From assembly GCF_013839515.1 (NCBI RefSeq), contig NZ_JACDNQ010000010.1:1-64000 (forward strand): a stretch of DNA of 64,000 nucleotides, written 5' to 3'. This document shows, in pieces, positions 43,351 through 52,552 of the stretch (position 1 is the first letter of the stretch; the number at the start of each line of letters is the position of its first letter). Made by a program: the position numbers and the translations under genes. This stretch comes from Natronomonas salinimetallica (GTDB lineage: Archaea; Halobacteriota; Halobacteria; Halobacteriales; Haloarculaceae). The notes under the pieces are model-generated. The model did no database searches. It had not been told where the DNA came from and saw only the letters and a program-made list of their open reading frames with translations.

Positions 43351-44215
43351 GGCTTTGTTCCTCCACGAGATCCGCTAAGTGGTCGAAATTCGGGATTTGG
43401 TCACAATCTTCGTCGAACTCCGAGACGGGCATTCCTTGCTTGAAAGCGCGAGAGATCGCGGTTCGTTCGCGAATTCCTGGCTTCGGAATACTCTCGATGG
43501 TGCGTCCCGAGTCATCGAGGGCATCGAAGATTTCCGGGTCCACACGAGCGTACTCAGGGACGAACGAACCGAACTCTCGGTTAAGATTTTCAACGAGAGT
43601 CCGGTGCTCGTTGCGTTGCCCCATTGTTTCTCGAATCATATTTGGGGTAACTGCGAGAATATCTAACCCGATATTCTGCCGAATTGGAGAAATCTGGCGT
43701 TCAATCATCTTGTTGAGGCCGTTAATCGACCCAGCACGTGGGATCAACGGGATTATGACGCGCTGGACGGCGATGAGGGCATTATCGGAGAGTTTCCCAC
43801 GGCCGCCTGCGGCATCGATTATCACGTAGTCGTATCCGTTTTGGATGAGCGGATCGACGACGTTCCTCCGAAGCTTCACGTCTGCGAACCGTTCGTCCTT
43901 CAGCCTCGTCTCAACGTTCTCGAGCTCGTTGCTCGACGGGAGGAGGTGAACACCGAAGTCCGTCTCAATAAGCAGTTCTTCGGGATTTTCACCATCGATA
44001 AGGGCGTCACCGAGGTTAGCATCTCGGTCGTACGCATCGTCGTACCCAAGCTGGGTCGTCATGTGCCCGTCCTTATCCAGATCCAGTAGTACCGTCTCAT
44101 GGCCGCGAGCAGCGAGTCGGTCAGCGATGTTGAGTGCGATCGTGGATTTTCCTACGCCGCCCTTAAGCAACGAGACTGCTGCTCCGGGAAGTCCTTCAAA
44201 CTCGTCAGCACTCAT
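43343..44215 (-). CDS. parA: ParA-family partition ATPase
   Basis: 290 residues. The deviant Walker A KGGVGKST (residues 18-25) with signature Lys, TVLLDLDKDGHMTTQLG as the A' motif, and DYVIIDAAGGRG as Walker B define a ParA/Soj ATPase. It segregates low-copy replicons by ATP-driven binding to the nucleoid. Coupled to the small acidic partner gene. TACATT-rich repeats flank the pair on both sides. This supports a plasmid or megaplasmid origin for the window. Length and motifs are complete. Confidence 0.9.
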   Translation of the reverse strand: MSADEFEGLPGAAVSLLKGGVGKSTIALNIADRLAARGHETVLLDLDKDGHMTTQLGYDDAYDRDANLGDALIDGENPEELLIETDFGVHLLPSSNELENVETRLKDERFADVKLRRNVVDPLIQNGYDYVIIDAAGGRGKLSDNALIAVQRVIIPLIPRAGSINGLNKMIERQISPIRQNIGLDILAVTPNMIRETMGQRNEHRTLVENLNREFGSFVPEYARVDPEIFDALDDSGRTIESIPKPGIRERTAISRAFKQGMPVSEFDEDCDQIPNFDHLADLVEEQSHA

Positions 44216-44243
44216 GGGTCAGCACCCCGCAAAAGGTGGATTT

Positions 44244-44574
44244 TGCACATTTTGTAGGCAGTTTGCATTGTGTAGATATTGAAGGTTGCGCGTTTCGTTG
44301 ATAATGTGAGTTTTGTCCTGCTCATACGCGGCAAATGAAGCTCACCCACCATAATTCTGCGTCAGACAAATTGGGTGCGCCATCCACACAACCCACATTT
44401 TGTACATTATGTGGATTGTTCACCCAACCTTCATTCGCCCCCGATCTCTACCAACTACACGCAATCTACATAATCTGCATTATCTACAATTCGTTCAAAT
44501 CCATCACAATTATCGCTACCTCCATTAAGCGCCAATGAGCGCAATACATGCAACCTACATTGTTTACATTATCC
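44244..44574. repeat. Cluster of TACATT-rich repeats upstream of parA
   Basis: Copies seen: TGCACATTTTGTAGG (44244-44258), TGCATTGTGTAGAT (44264-44277), the inverted repeat CCACAT-10 bp-ATGTGG with core TTTTGTACATTA (44393-44414), CTACATAATCTGCATTATC (44466-44484) continuing to 44491, and CCTACATTGTTTACATTATC (44554-44573). The shared unit is near (C)TACATTnT, often in pairs about 9 bp apart. Irregular spacing rules out CRISPR. Best explained as a partition site and/or parA operator. Confidence 0.48.
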
Positions 44575-44825
44575 AAATTATGCAGAGAGCGTGAGATATC
44601 GACATAGTCTAGCCATTCATTATGAGAAAACGGTAGAGATTCACAGCAACAGTCAGTCTTCTCTTCAGCAGCGTGGGAGAAATGCCGTGCAGCGAAAGAC
44701 CCCTTCAGGCGATGAGAGTCGCGAATCTTCAACTGATCGCCGCACTTCGGGTACTCGAGGAGATCCCCTTTCTGTACCTGATTCGGAATGACCTCGGTAC
44801 CGTCGTGGAGGCCCAAGAACGGCAT
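44484..44825 (-). pseudogene. Truncated CoiA-like zinc-motif gene
   Basis: From ATG 44825 the frame encodes LLEYPKCGDQLKIRDSHRL, then AARHFSHAAEEKTDCC and SLPFSHNEW, matching the N-terminal zinc domain of CoiA-like proteins (Cys pair, HFAH, Cys, ESxxH). One Cys of the first pair seems to be lost. After about 44615 the similarity stops and the frame runs into the par repeats, so only the N-terminal fragment survives. It begins 22 bases after the dptH-like stop and so may once have been the next gene of that cluster. Confidence 0.5.
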
Positions 44826-44846
44826 TTAAATTCTACATTCTTAGGC

Positions 44847-47800
44847 TCACCGGTATTGGCTTATAAGTTCGCGGATGTCGTCAGAGTCTACATAGAAGCC
44901 TTGAAGCCTAGTAGTTCTGTCTGCTTCTTTAAGTAGCATGTCTCCGTCTCCACCAAGTTCCTCTGCTCCACCTTCGTCAATTAGGATTCGAGAGTCAGAC
45001 TGCTTTGGCAGCCGGAAAGCTACCCGAGTATCCAAATTAGCACGGAGGTCCGTGTCGATAGCTTCGTGGGAAGGTCGTTGGGTAGAGATGACGAGATGGA
45101 TACCCTGTGCCCGTGCGATTTGAGCGATGCGGCGCACGTTATCCTCGGTGTCATCAGCGTCTTCTCCAAGTTGCTGGAGTAGGTCGCTGTATTCATCGAT
45201 GATGACGACAATCGGCTTCATCTGGTCATCCGGATTCTGTTCGTTGTACTCCCCAATGTCACGGCAGACGCTTTCGCGCAGCAGCTGTTTTCTACGCGGG
45301 ATTTCATCCTCGACGAGCCACTCGAACAGGTTGGCAGCTTCTTCGGCGCCAGTGATCACTTCACCGTTAGAAAGGTTCGGCAGAGCATCGAAGAAGATGA
45401 AGTCGGTCTCCTTCGGATCAACCAAGGCGAACTCGACGTTGTCTTCGCCTTTCTGCTCCATGAAGTTCATAATCAGGGAGTACAGGAACACGGTCTTCCC
45501 GCTACCTGTTGCTCCGCCGACCAACATGTGCGGTGCTTCAGAGAGGTCAGAACGGTAGACATCGCCGTCTGGTGTAATGCCTGCTAGGAAGGGTAATGAA
45601 GATGTCTCGATTTCGCCGGGCGGTTTGTACCGGTCTTTGTAATCGCGTTGAGGTACCACGACGTTGTGTTCCCGAGGAACGTCAAGAGCTACGTACTCTG
45701 TTCCAGGCAGTCGCTGGACGATTGGTTCTTTCTCGAACGCCATTTCTCGGGCGATGTCCTCTGTACGTTGCTCTAGGGAACTCTGTTTCTCGCCTGGTGC
45801 CAAACGGATCTTGAAGCGGACTACGTTTGGTCCGACATCAATATCGTCGGGATCGATATTTCGGATGTTGATCTTGAACTCGTTGAGAACCCGTTTCAGG
45901 GTTTCTACCAGGTCAGTGTATTCTTCGGGATCGCCGAACCGGTCAGCAGATTCTTTGTTGACGTCTGTCTTTTCCGCGTCGCTGACGGTGTCTCTCCCGC
46001 CGGTTTCCTCCTCGTCCGCTTCCGGCTTGGTTTCGTCGACCTCGTCCGTTTCCTCTTCTGCGACAGCTTCTTCTTCAGCATCCTGTTCCAGCCTCTGGTT
46101 CTCTCGGTCTTCGATGCCGCTGACGATCAACCGCTTAATTGACTGGCGGGGAAGCTTGTCGACCCTAATGGACTGGGCGTTCGTAGTTACGCCGTTAATT
46201 CGTTCGTCCGACGTGGCTTCGCTGGTGACTTCGACCGATACGATCCTCGGGTTGATCTCGATTTGAGCATCCCCGTTGAATACGTTATTAATCCGGTCTG
46301 CCCACTCCTGCTTACCCTCCATCCCTTCGGCGGAGGTCAGTTCGTAGTACAGTTGTTCGCGGAGAGCCTCTTTCCGGGGCGACGTGGTGAGGTTTTTCTG
46401 GCCAGTGAACAGGCCACGGATTGTGTCTGTCGTCTCGAAGACTTGGTCGACGGCATTCCCTTCCACGACCTTGGTGCCATCTTCGTCTTTGACGGTGTAG
46501 GCACCGCTAGTTTCTTCCAGAGTCTTGATTTCGATGATGTCGAGGATAAGGCCACCATCGTCGTCGAACTGGACGGTAAGGATGTCGGCCCGGCTCTCGC
46601 TGTCTCCCAGATTCAGCCATTCCCGGGTGCGTGGGTTGTCGATGGAGAAGATCAGCTTGGGGTCGGCCAGCGTTTGTTGCAGCCACTGGACGGCGATAAT
46701 CGAGCCAAGCAAGCCTTTTGTGTTTCTGGATTTTCCGCTGCCGAGGGTTTCCCGGGTGATGAGGCGGAGAAGGCCGCTTTGCTGCAGGTCAGCGATTCTC
46801 TCTGCGATATCCTCCAAATCGGTGTCGTCAGGCGCGAGACGGTATTCGGTGATGATCCGGCGGAGGACCCGTCGGAAGTAATCGATATCCTCAGAGTACG
46901 TGGCGAAGTCGCGTTCGCCGCGTCTTTCTCTAGAAATTAGGTTGTCCTTCCAGAACGGGTTACCATTCATCGGCGGTGAGGAGATTGAGATCCAGATCAC
47001 GGAGTCGAGGAGTTCGTCGATAGTCTCTTTCTTGACGTTAAGTTCGTTGACCTCGGCGTTGTGGATGGCCTGCCGCTGGTTATACAGTTGGTTGATCAGG
47101 TCCTGGTACTCGGAGAAGAGGACTCCTTCCTTCGACGGTGAGATATTTATTTTGTCCTCGAGTAGGTCGTAGTCGAACTCTTTCGGGACGTATAGCGGGT
47201 GGATTGTGGTCTCGGCATCACGCTCGAAGGTCTGGATGCTGAAGTTGCTCTGGTCGTTAATCAGGATAAAATGCTGTGGGTCGCCTTTCAGGCCCTCAGC
47301 GTATGAGTCGTAGCTGGAGTGTTCGGTTGTAACGATCTCGAACTCCCCAGAGTCGTTGTCCGGGCCGAACAGGTTGATGATGTCCTCGGATACGCTAGGT
47401 GAGACAGTTCCGTTGAGGACAGGTTTCTCTTCGTCTTCGATAAAGGCAAACTCCACTGTCGCGCCTTGGATTTCTTCTTTCTCAGCCAGATGAGCGATAT
47501 CAGAGAGAAGGTTCACAGGATCTAGTGGGTCGATGACGCTGATCTTAAGGTGGCGTCTGGACGGAGGGTATGCTGACGTGAATTTGTCGAGTACGTAGTC
47601 GTAGAACTTGGAGTTCGTGCCTTCTGCAGCGTTCTCGATCCGGGTGTAGACTGGCAGCCTGTCGAGCTCCGCGGATTGTACGAGATAAGTCTCATCCGCC
47701 AGTCGGTAGTTCCCGCCCACGTGGATGCTACGGAGGACGTGTGGCTGTTCTTCGACGCTGTTGATGAGGAAGTTGCGTTCTTCCTCGGTCAGCGACTCTT

Positions 47801-49448
47801 TTTCGTCCTTCATCTCCCGCGCCAGTTCGGAGTACTTCCAGAGGTGGAGCGGGTGGAGTGGGGAGAGGACGAGTTCTCTGTCATCTTCGTATTCGAGGAT
47901 GACGGTGTCGAATAGGAGGAAGTCGGAGAGGAGTTTGGAGGAGCCTTCGGAGCTGACGTCCTGAATCTCTCGGTACTTCTTGTCCAGTTTGTCCTGGACT
48001 TCGCGGTATGCATCTATGTAGTCTTCTGCGGATTTTAGCAGGCCTTCGTCTCCGAGAAGGCGGATGAGCGGTGCGGATAGCAGTCCTGGTAGGGCGTAGA
48101 CAAGTTCGCTACGGGCTGTTACGTATCGGTCGATGGATTCGACTAAGTCCTCGAACTTGCCGCTGTTCTCAGCCACTCCACGGAGTTTTTCGAAGGTGCT
48201 ATCTTCGCCTCGTGGTTGGAACTTCTCAGTTCTCAGAGCTTGGAAGTTCTTGATCGCACTTTGCCTGTCCTCTGGGTTGTGAATGATACCGCCGAAGGAA
48301 TCCTCGGTAACGAAGTGATCGATGAAGTAGTAGAGGTCGTCGTTGACGTCGAAGGCCAACTGCTCATCCCCGGTGAACTCCATATCGACCCGGTTTTCTT
48401 CTTCCTCGACGGCTTCTCGGTACTGGTCATCGAACTCTTCTGAAAGCCGTTCCAGTTCTTCATCGTTGTCATCGAAGACTGCTTCCACGCTGGCAGATTC
48501 GACATCTCTCCGGGTGCTAGTGGTTGAACGTCGTTGGCTGGACTGGCCAGCGGTGGAGAATATTTCGTTGACCTCGTTGTACTTCAGGTCGGCGAGGATC
48601 TCCGAGTCGCCTGTTCGTTCGAACCGGCGAAGCTTGGCTACGGATTGTTCCCGTTCTTCCCTTTCGCTGTTGTCGACTTTGGTGACGCTGTTAGTGAGGC
48701 GACGTCGATCCCTATTCGACATGTGAGAGACCCGCAGTACAAGGTCCAGGTTGTCGGAAAGTCTGTCAGGGATTTTGTCGGGGTTGTTGAGCCCCGGATC
48801 GTTGAACAGCCGCAGTCTGTAGAGTTCGGTTCCAAGGGCGTCGAGTGAGGCTTGTTCTGATTCTTTGAGCGTCGAAGTTGCGTAGTCAGCTACTGCAGGG
48901 ATTTCGAATCTATCGTAGAGGTCGGATCCAAGGGTTTTCCAGATGGCTTGAGCTGGGGGACTGTCGGCGAACTGTTTCTTGGCCTTCATCTGGTCGGTGA
49001 TTTCTCGCGTGATTTCTGCCAGAGGCAGGTCGACCATGCCCTCGAAATCTTTCATCGAGTTCAGACGGGCGTGGTCTCCCCGGACCAGAATCACCAGTTT
49101 CTCTGGTTCGATTCGCCCGTCCCATTCGAATCCGGTGTCGGTGCCGTTCCGCCAGTTGACGGCGACACTGACTTTGTCCGTGAGTCTGACGGAGGAGTCC
49201 TCCGTCCGTGACTGAAGATCGTCAATGTCTGCTTCATCGATGCTGACCATTGCGAGGCCAACATCGTACCGTGCATTACTGCAGAGGATATCGACAAATT
49301 CCCCAGCGTCGAACCGGGGCGGCGATTCGATGATAATACCGATGTTTTCGTCGGTCAGTTGGTCGACTGTCTCGTTGGCGATTGCTTTGCCGATCAGATC
49401 CTCGTTGCTCTCGTATGAGCTGTCTTGTGTCTGTGTGGTTTCGCTCAT
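44847..49448 (-). CDS. DptH-like protein with C-terminal FtsK/HerA translocase
   Basis: 1533 residues. The last 270 form an FtsK/SpoIIIE/HerA ATPase: GGATGSGKTVF with K1318 as Walker A, VVIIDEYSDLL with D1418 as Walker B, and VISTQRPS as the following sensor region. The upstream 1250 residues contain the LSPLHPLHLWKYSEL block that I associate with DptH proteins, and a PD-(D/E)XK-like segment (LILDIIEIKT) near residue 970 that deserves attention. A Glu-rich linker spans about 1120-1170. DptH belongs to phosphorothioation-dependent restriction. It overlaps the upstream gene stop by four bases. The identity as DptH is by architecture and order. Confidence 0.7.
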   Translation of the reverse strand: MSETTQTQDSSYESNEDLIGKAIANETVDQLTDENIGIIIESPPRFDAGEFVDILCSNARYDVGLAMVSIDEADIDDLQSRTEDSSVRLTDKVSVAVNWRNGTDTGFEWDGRIEPEKLVILVRGDHARLNSMKDFEGMVDLPLAEITREITDQMKAKKQFADSPPAQAIWKTLGSDLYDRFEIPAVADYATSTLKESEQASLDALGTELYRLRLFNDPGLNNPDKIPDRLSDNLDLVLRVSHMSNRDRRRLTNSVTKVDNSEREEREQSVAKLRRFERTGDSEILADLKYNEVNEIFSTAGQSSQRRSTTSTRRDVESASVEAVFDDNDEELERLSEEFDDQYREAVEEEENRVDMEFTGDEQLAFDVNDDLYYFIDHFVTEDSFGGIIHNPEDRQSAIKNFQALRTEKFQPRGEDSTFEKLRGVAENSGKFEDLVESIDRYVTARSELVYALPGLLSAPLIRLLGDEGLLKSAEDYIDAYREVQDKLDKKYREIQDVSSEGSSKLLSDFLLFDTVILEYEDDRELVLSPLHPLHLWKYSELAREMKDEKESLTEEERNFLINSVEEQPHVLRSIHVGGNYRLADETYLVQSAELDRLPVYTRIENAAEGTNSKFYDYVLDKFTSAYPPSRRHLKISVIDPLDPVNLLSDIAHLAEKEEIQGATVEFAFIEDEEKPVLNGTVSPSVSEDIINLFGPDNDSGEFEIVTTEHSSYDSYAEGLKGDPQHFILINDQSNFSIQTFERDAETTIHPLYVPKEFDYDLLEDKINISPSKEGVLFSEYQDLINQLYNQRQAIHNAEVNELNVKKETIDELLDSVIWISISSPPMNGNPFWKDNLISRERRGERDFATYSEDIDYFRRVLRRIITEYRLAPDDTDLEDIAERIADLQQSGLLRLITRETLGSGKSRNTKGLLGSIIAVQWLQQTLADPKLIFSIDNPRTREWLNLGDSESRADILTVQFDDDGGLILDIIEIKTLEETSGAYTVKDEDGTKVVEGNAVDQVFETTDTIRGLFTGQKNLTTSPRKEALREQLYYELTSAEGMEGKQEWADRINNVFNGDAQIEINPRIVSVEVTSEATSDERINGVTTNAQSIRVDKLPRQSIKRLIVSGIEDRENQRLEQDAEEEAVAEEETDEVDETKPEADEEETGGRDTVSDAEKTDVNKESADRFGDPEEYTDLVETLKRVLNEFKINIRNIDPDDIDVGPNVVRFKIRLAPGEKQSSLEQRTEDIAREMAFEKEPIVQRLPGTEYVALDVPREHNVVVPQRDYKDRYKPPGEIETSSLPFLAGITPDGDVYRSDLSEAPHMLVGGATGSGKTVFLYSLIMNFMEQKGEDNVEFALVDPKETDFIFFDALPNLSNGEVITGAEEAANLFEWLVEDEIPRRKQLLRESVCRDIGEYNEQNPDDQMKPIVVIIDEYSDLLQQLGEDADDTEDNVRRIAQIARAQGIHLVISTQRPSHEAIDTDLRANLDTRVAFRLPKQSDSRILIDEGGAEELGGDGDMLLKEADRTTRLQGFYVDSDDIRELISQYR

Positions 49449-50947
49449 ATTTCCTCCTCGGGGACAGAGACGATGGTGACGCCGTCCGCGTATTCCTCAG
49501 CGTATCCAAGCCTGGATACTGCTTCTTTGAAACCCTCGTAGTTCTGGTTATTCAGCGGATCACTTTCGGATGCGCTGGCACCGAGGCGGATGTCCCACTC
49601 CGTCAGGTGGCTGCGGTCCTGTTCAGTTCCGCCTACGATGATTCCGTACCGTTCCCGGAGTTCTTCTGAGAGATCTTGGAGAGACATACTCGTGCCTGGT
49701 TCGATTACGGAGAGTAGGATGGGTTCCAGCATCTCGGGGTCAGGCCGATATCTGCGTTTGTTCGCCCGATTTCCTCGTGGTTTGAGGATTCCGGCACGCC
49801 AGGCGAATGTCTGGGCTGTGGACTGCGGTGTGTACGTGTCGAACCGGTTCGAGAAGTCGTGGATGACGTTGCTGACAGCGTCCACCAGCCTGTAGAAGGT
49901 GGTATCCTGTTCGGGATCCCGAGAAGCCCGGAACACCTGCTCGAATTTTTCGTAGTCCTGCTCGATCTTGTCCTCCTTATTCCGGTTCAGTTCCAGGAAA
50001 TTGTGGTTCTCGATCTCTCGGAGGACGTCTTCCTCGCTAAAGTCTTTGTAGCCCTGCAGGTCGAGGACGTGTTTTACGCCGAGCCGGGTGGCTAACTGAA
50101 TCTCTGACCCGACGACGCGGAATGATTCGAGGCTGGCGTTGGCTACCGGGTTGTCCCTATTCCCGGTATAGTTCAGAACGAGTGGGACGGGTTCGTTTTT
50201 GCCCCCGTCTTCTCGAATCTCATTGTGTCGGTTGGCCATGTAGACGTAGAGTAGAAACCCGCCAAATTTGATGGTGCGGCGAAGGTCACGGGCGTAGTTC
50301 AGGTCATAGTCGCCGTTGGAGTCTTTCAGATGCTTCGACAGGGTTTCGAAGCCTTCGACGAACTCTTCCGCAATCTTCTTGCCCCCGAATGCGTCTCCGA
50401 GGACCGGTTCTTCCCAAGGCGAGACCGTGACATTGCCTTTTTTCCCGTCTTTGGCGAGTGGTCGGAACAGGAGAGAGATAGCGTCGTGGTGATCCTGAAG
50501 TTGGTCGGTCAGCTTCAGGTTGATGTCGCTGTCGGATTCGTCCAGTACGGTGTAGATGAACTGAGAGGGTGTTACACCGATTCGGCGGTAGGCGACGAAC
50601 CAGTCGCTCATAGAGGTCATCGCAGAATGTCGTGGACTACTTGCGTACAGGGCGTTGTCGTTGTCCAGAACTTTCCTTATCCTGTATCGAAGATTGTCCA
50701 TTTGTTCGTCACTGAGATCACGAGAGGACTCGAACAGGCCGTGGTATTTCTCGTCCAAGTCGCTGGAAGGGGTTTTCCCAGGTTTCTCGACGAACTTGAA
50801 CAGGTCCTCCGACTGATGAGTAGATCCCAGGACGTTACTGAAGACGACCTGGGAGAGGTGCACCGGTTTTAGAGAGGCAGAGGTTGCTTTGAATCCGAAC
50901 GCGGCTTCCGATGCGTCGGAGTTGACGTCGTTAAGTCTCATTGGCAT
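49445..50947 (-). CDS. Unrecognised 500-residue protein in the DptG position
   Basis: 500 residues with no P-loop or nuclease motif seen. The N-terminal half is mixed alpha/beta with a DLRRTIKFGGFLLYVYMANR helix at about 228-248. The C-terminal 90 look like a winged helix (SLQDLSEELRERYGIIVGG; YEGFKEAVSRLGYAEEYADG). It lies between the small ATPase and the FtsK-like gene, exactly where dptG stands in dptFGH operons, and starts six bases after the ATPase stop. The function is unknown; DptG-like is inference from order and size. Confidence 0.55.
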   Translation of the reverse strand: MPMRLNDVNSDASEAAFGFKATSASLKPVHLSQVVFSNVLGSTHQSEDLFKFVEKPGKTPSSDLDEKYHGLFESSRDLSDEQMDNLRYRIRKVLDNDNALYASSPRHSAMTSMSDWFVAYRRIGVTPSQFIYTVLDESDSDINLKLTDQLQDHHDAISLLFRPLAKDGKKGNVTVSPWEEPVLGDAFGGKKIAEEFVEGFETLSKHLKDSNGDYDLNYARDLRRTIKFGGFLLYVYMANRHNEIREDGGKNEPVPLVLNYTGNRDNPVANASLESFRVVGSEIQLATRLGVKHVLDLQGYKDFSEEDVLREIENHNFLELNRNKEDKIEQDYEKFEQVFRASRDPEQDTTFYRLVDAVSNVIHDFSNRFDTYTPQSTAQTFAWRAGILKPRGNRANKRRYRPDPEMLEPILLSVIEPGTSMSLQDLSEELRERYGIIVGGTEQDRSHLTEWDIRLGASASESDPLNNQNYEGFKEAVSRLGYAEEYADGVTIVSVPEEEI

Positions 50948-50953
50948 CGGTGT

Positions 50954-52513
50954 TCACCTCCGCTCCATCTGGTATCGGTCATCGTTGACTGTCAGGATCT
51001 CGAGTTCGCCGGTTTCCGTGTCCATAATGTGGACGGTGCCGTAGTCCTCATCATGGCTTTCCCTATACTCGATTTCTTCCATAAATTCTAGCAACTGCTG
51101 TTCTTCCTCTCTGCCGCGTAGGATGTAGGGGATATTGCCTTCCAGGGCACCGAGTGTTTCTGATAGATCTGGATCAATCCGTAGTCTGACTGTTGAGTCA
51201 CGGCCTTCGTATTCGAGAACGTGGTGGTCGTGGTTGTAGTCCATTGCATCTCTGATTTCGGGATGGAGCTGCGGGACTCGGCGGTTCAACTCACGTTTGG
51301 GAATTTCTGTCCGGGAGATCAGGGATAGGGAGCTTTTAGATCGATAGTTATGGGAGAGCCAGACTCGGAGGTCGGAACCTTTGGAAGAATCTGGCATGAA
51401 ATAGCTGTTAATCATCTCTATGACATCCTCTTTCACGCTTTCGTCCGAACGATCCCTGTTCCGCTGGTTATGGAAAGAGTAGTTGGTCTCATGGTAGAGG
51501 TCGCGGGCGTCGTAGTCTTTGATGACTACGTCCTCAAAGTAGAACTGGCGTTTCTTTTCGATGAAGCGTTGGTCGACTTCTTCCTCTGAATCTTCTTCGT
51601 CTCTCCGTGAAATCTCTTCTTCAGCGTCTGCCCAGAGCTTGCTGTCAATGAATGGATGGGTGAGGTTGCGGGGATGGAAGTGTTCGTTCAGGAGGGTGAA
51701 GATCTTCCCGCTGCCACTGAACGCGAGGTTATAGTATTTCAGGTCTTCATCAAAGTTGGAGACGCTCTTTTCTTTGGCTCCAGTGATACAGTAGGCGAGG
51801 AAGTTTAGCAGGTCACGAACGGTTACGTGGGCATCCAACTGGCCAACTGACTGTAAGAGACGAATGGTATTTTCTCTGACACGATTGTTCCTCATCTTGT
51901 CTATGTTGTAGGCGATGTGGCCGTCAATGTCGTCACCGTTGTTCTCTTTCAGGAATTTGTTCGAAGTTAGGTTCTCGATGGCCTGACCGATGACCTTGCG
52001 AGTTAGGATATTCCTGTTGTTGAGGTCGATGACGACGATAGAGTCGAAGTCAGCATTCTCGGCTTGGTCTTCGTCGTAGATGATCTGGTTCTGGAACTGG
52101 CTTCGAACTTTTTTCAGGAATGGACAGTCGTCGGCGTGCCGGGTGGTCATCTCGTAAAGAGGGCCGTCGTTGATAGCGAGGATACCAGGCCGACCGTCAT
52201 CGAGGGCGTCTTTCCATTTGTCGAGTAGAATGGTGTAGTCGTCGTATTCTGAGGCGTCCGAGAGATAGAAATAATCGGGGTCCGGATACTCAGGTTTCAT
52301 CTGCAGGATGTACTGGGTTTTTCCGTCTCCAGGGTTCCCGGTGAGAACGACCTGTTTCCCGTCTTCCAGTGCGTCCTGTAGGTATTCCTCTCCGTCCAAG
52401 CGGGTTGTTATGTGTATCTCTCTACGTTGTTCGTCAGTGAGCTGTTCAGCGAAGCCTCCCTGTGCGAGTTGCGAAAGAAATCGCAGATCCAGCGTTGATG
52501 CTTCAATTCCCAT
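50954..52513 (-). CDS. DptF-like P-loop ATPase
   Basis: 519 residues. Walker A is TGNPGDGKTQY (residues 58-68, K65). A Walker B-like strand is IVVIDLNNRN near 165. The VRDLLNFLAYCITGAKEKS segment near 230 is a pattern I associate with DptF. It is a single-domain AAA+/STAND-like ATPase with a helical C-terminal half. In dptFGH systems DptF acts with DptG and DptH to attack DNA that lacks phosphorothioate marks. Order DptF-G-H is kept here. Confidence 0.65.
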   Translation of the reverse strand: MGIEASTLDLRFLSQLAQGGFAEQLTDEQRREIHITTRLDGEEYLQDALEDGKQVVLTGNPGDGKTQYILQMKPEYPDPDYFYLSDASEYDDYTILLDKWKDALDDGRPGILAINDGPLYEMTTRHADDCPFLKKVRSQFQNQIIYDEDQAENADFDSIVVIDLNNRNILTRKVIGQAIENLTSNKFLKENNGDDIDGHIAYNIDKMRNNRVRENTIRLLQSVGQLDAHVTVRDLLNFLAYCITGAKEKSVSNFDEDLKYYNLAFSGSGKIFTLLNEHFHPRNLTHPFIDSKLWADAEEEISRRDEEDSEEEVDQRFIEKKRQFYFEDVVIKDYDARDLYHETNYSFHNQRNRDRSDESVKEDVIEMINSYFMPDSSKGSDLRVWLSHNYRSKSSLSLISRTEIPKRELNRRVPQLHPEIRDAMDYNHDHHVLEYEGRDSTVRLRIDPDLSETLGALEGNIPYILRGREEEQQLLEFMEEIEYRESHDEDYGTVHIMDTETGELEILTVNDDRYQMERR

Positions 52514-52552
52514 ATTTACCTTTGATGTTGATGACCGAGTAATCCTGGCATG

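Noticed and set aside
44244-44574. CRISPR array
   Set aside because: Repeats are short, degenerate and irregularly spaced with no unique spacers of constant length and no cas genes. They fit partition sites better.
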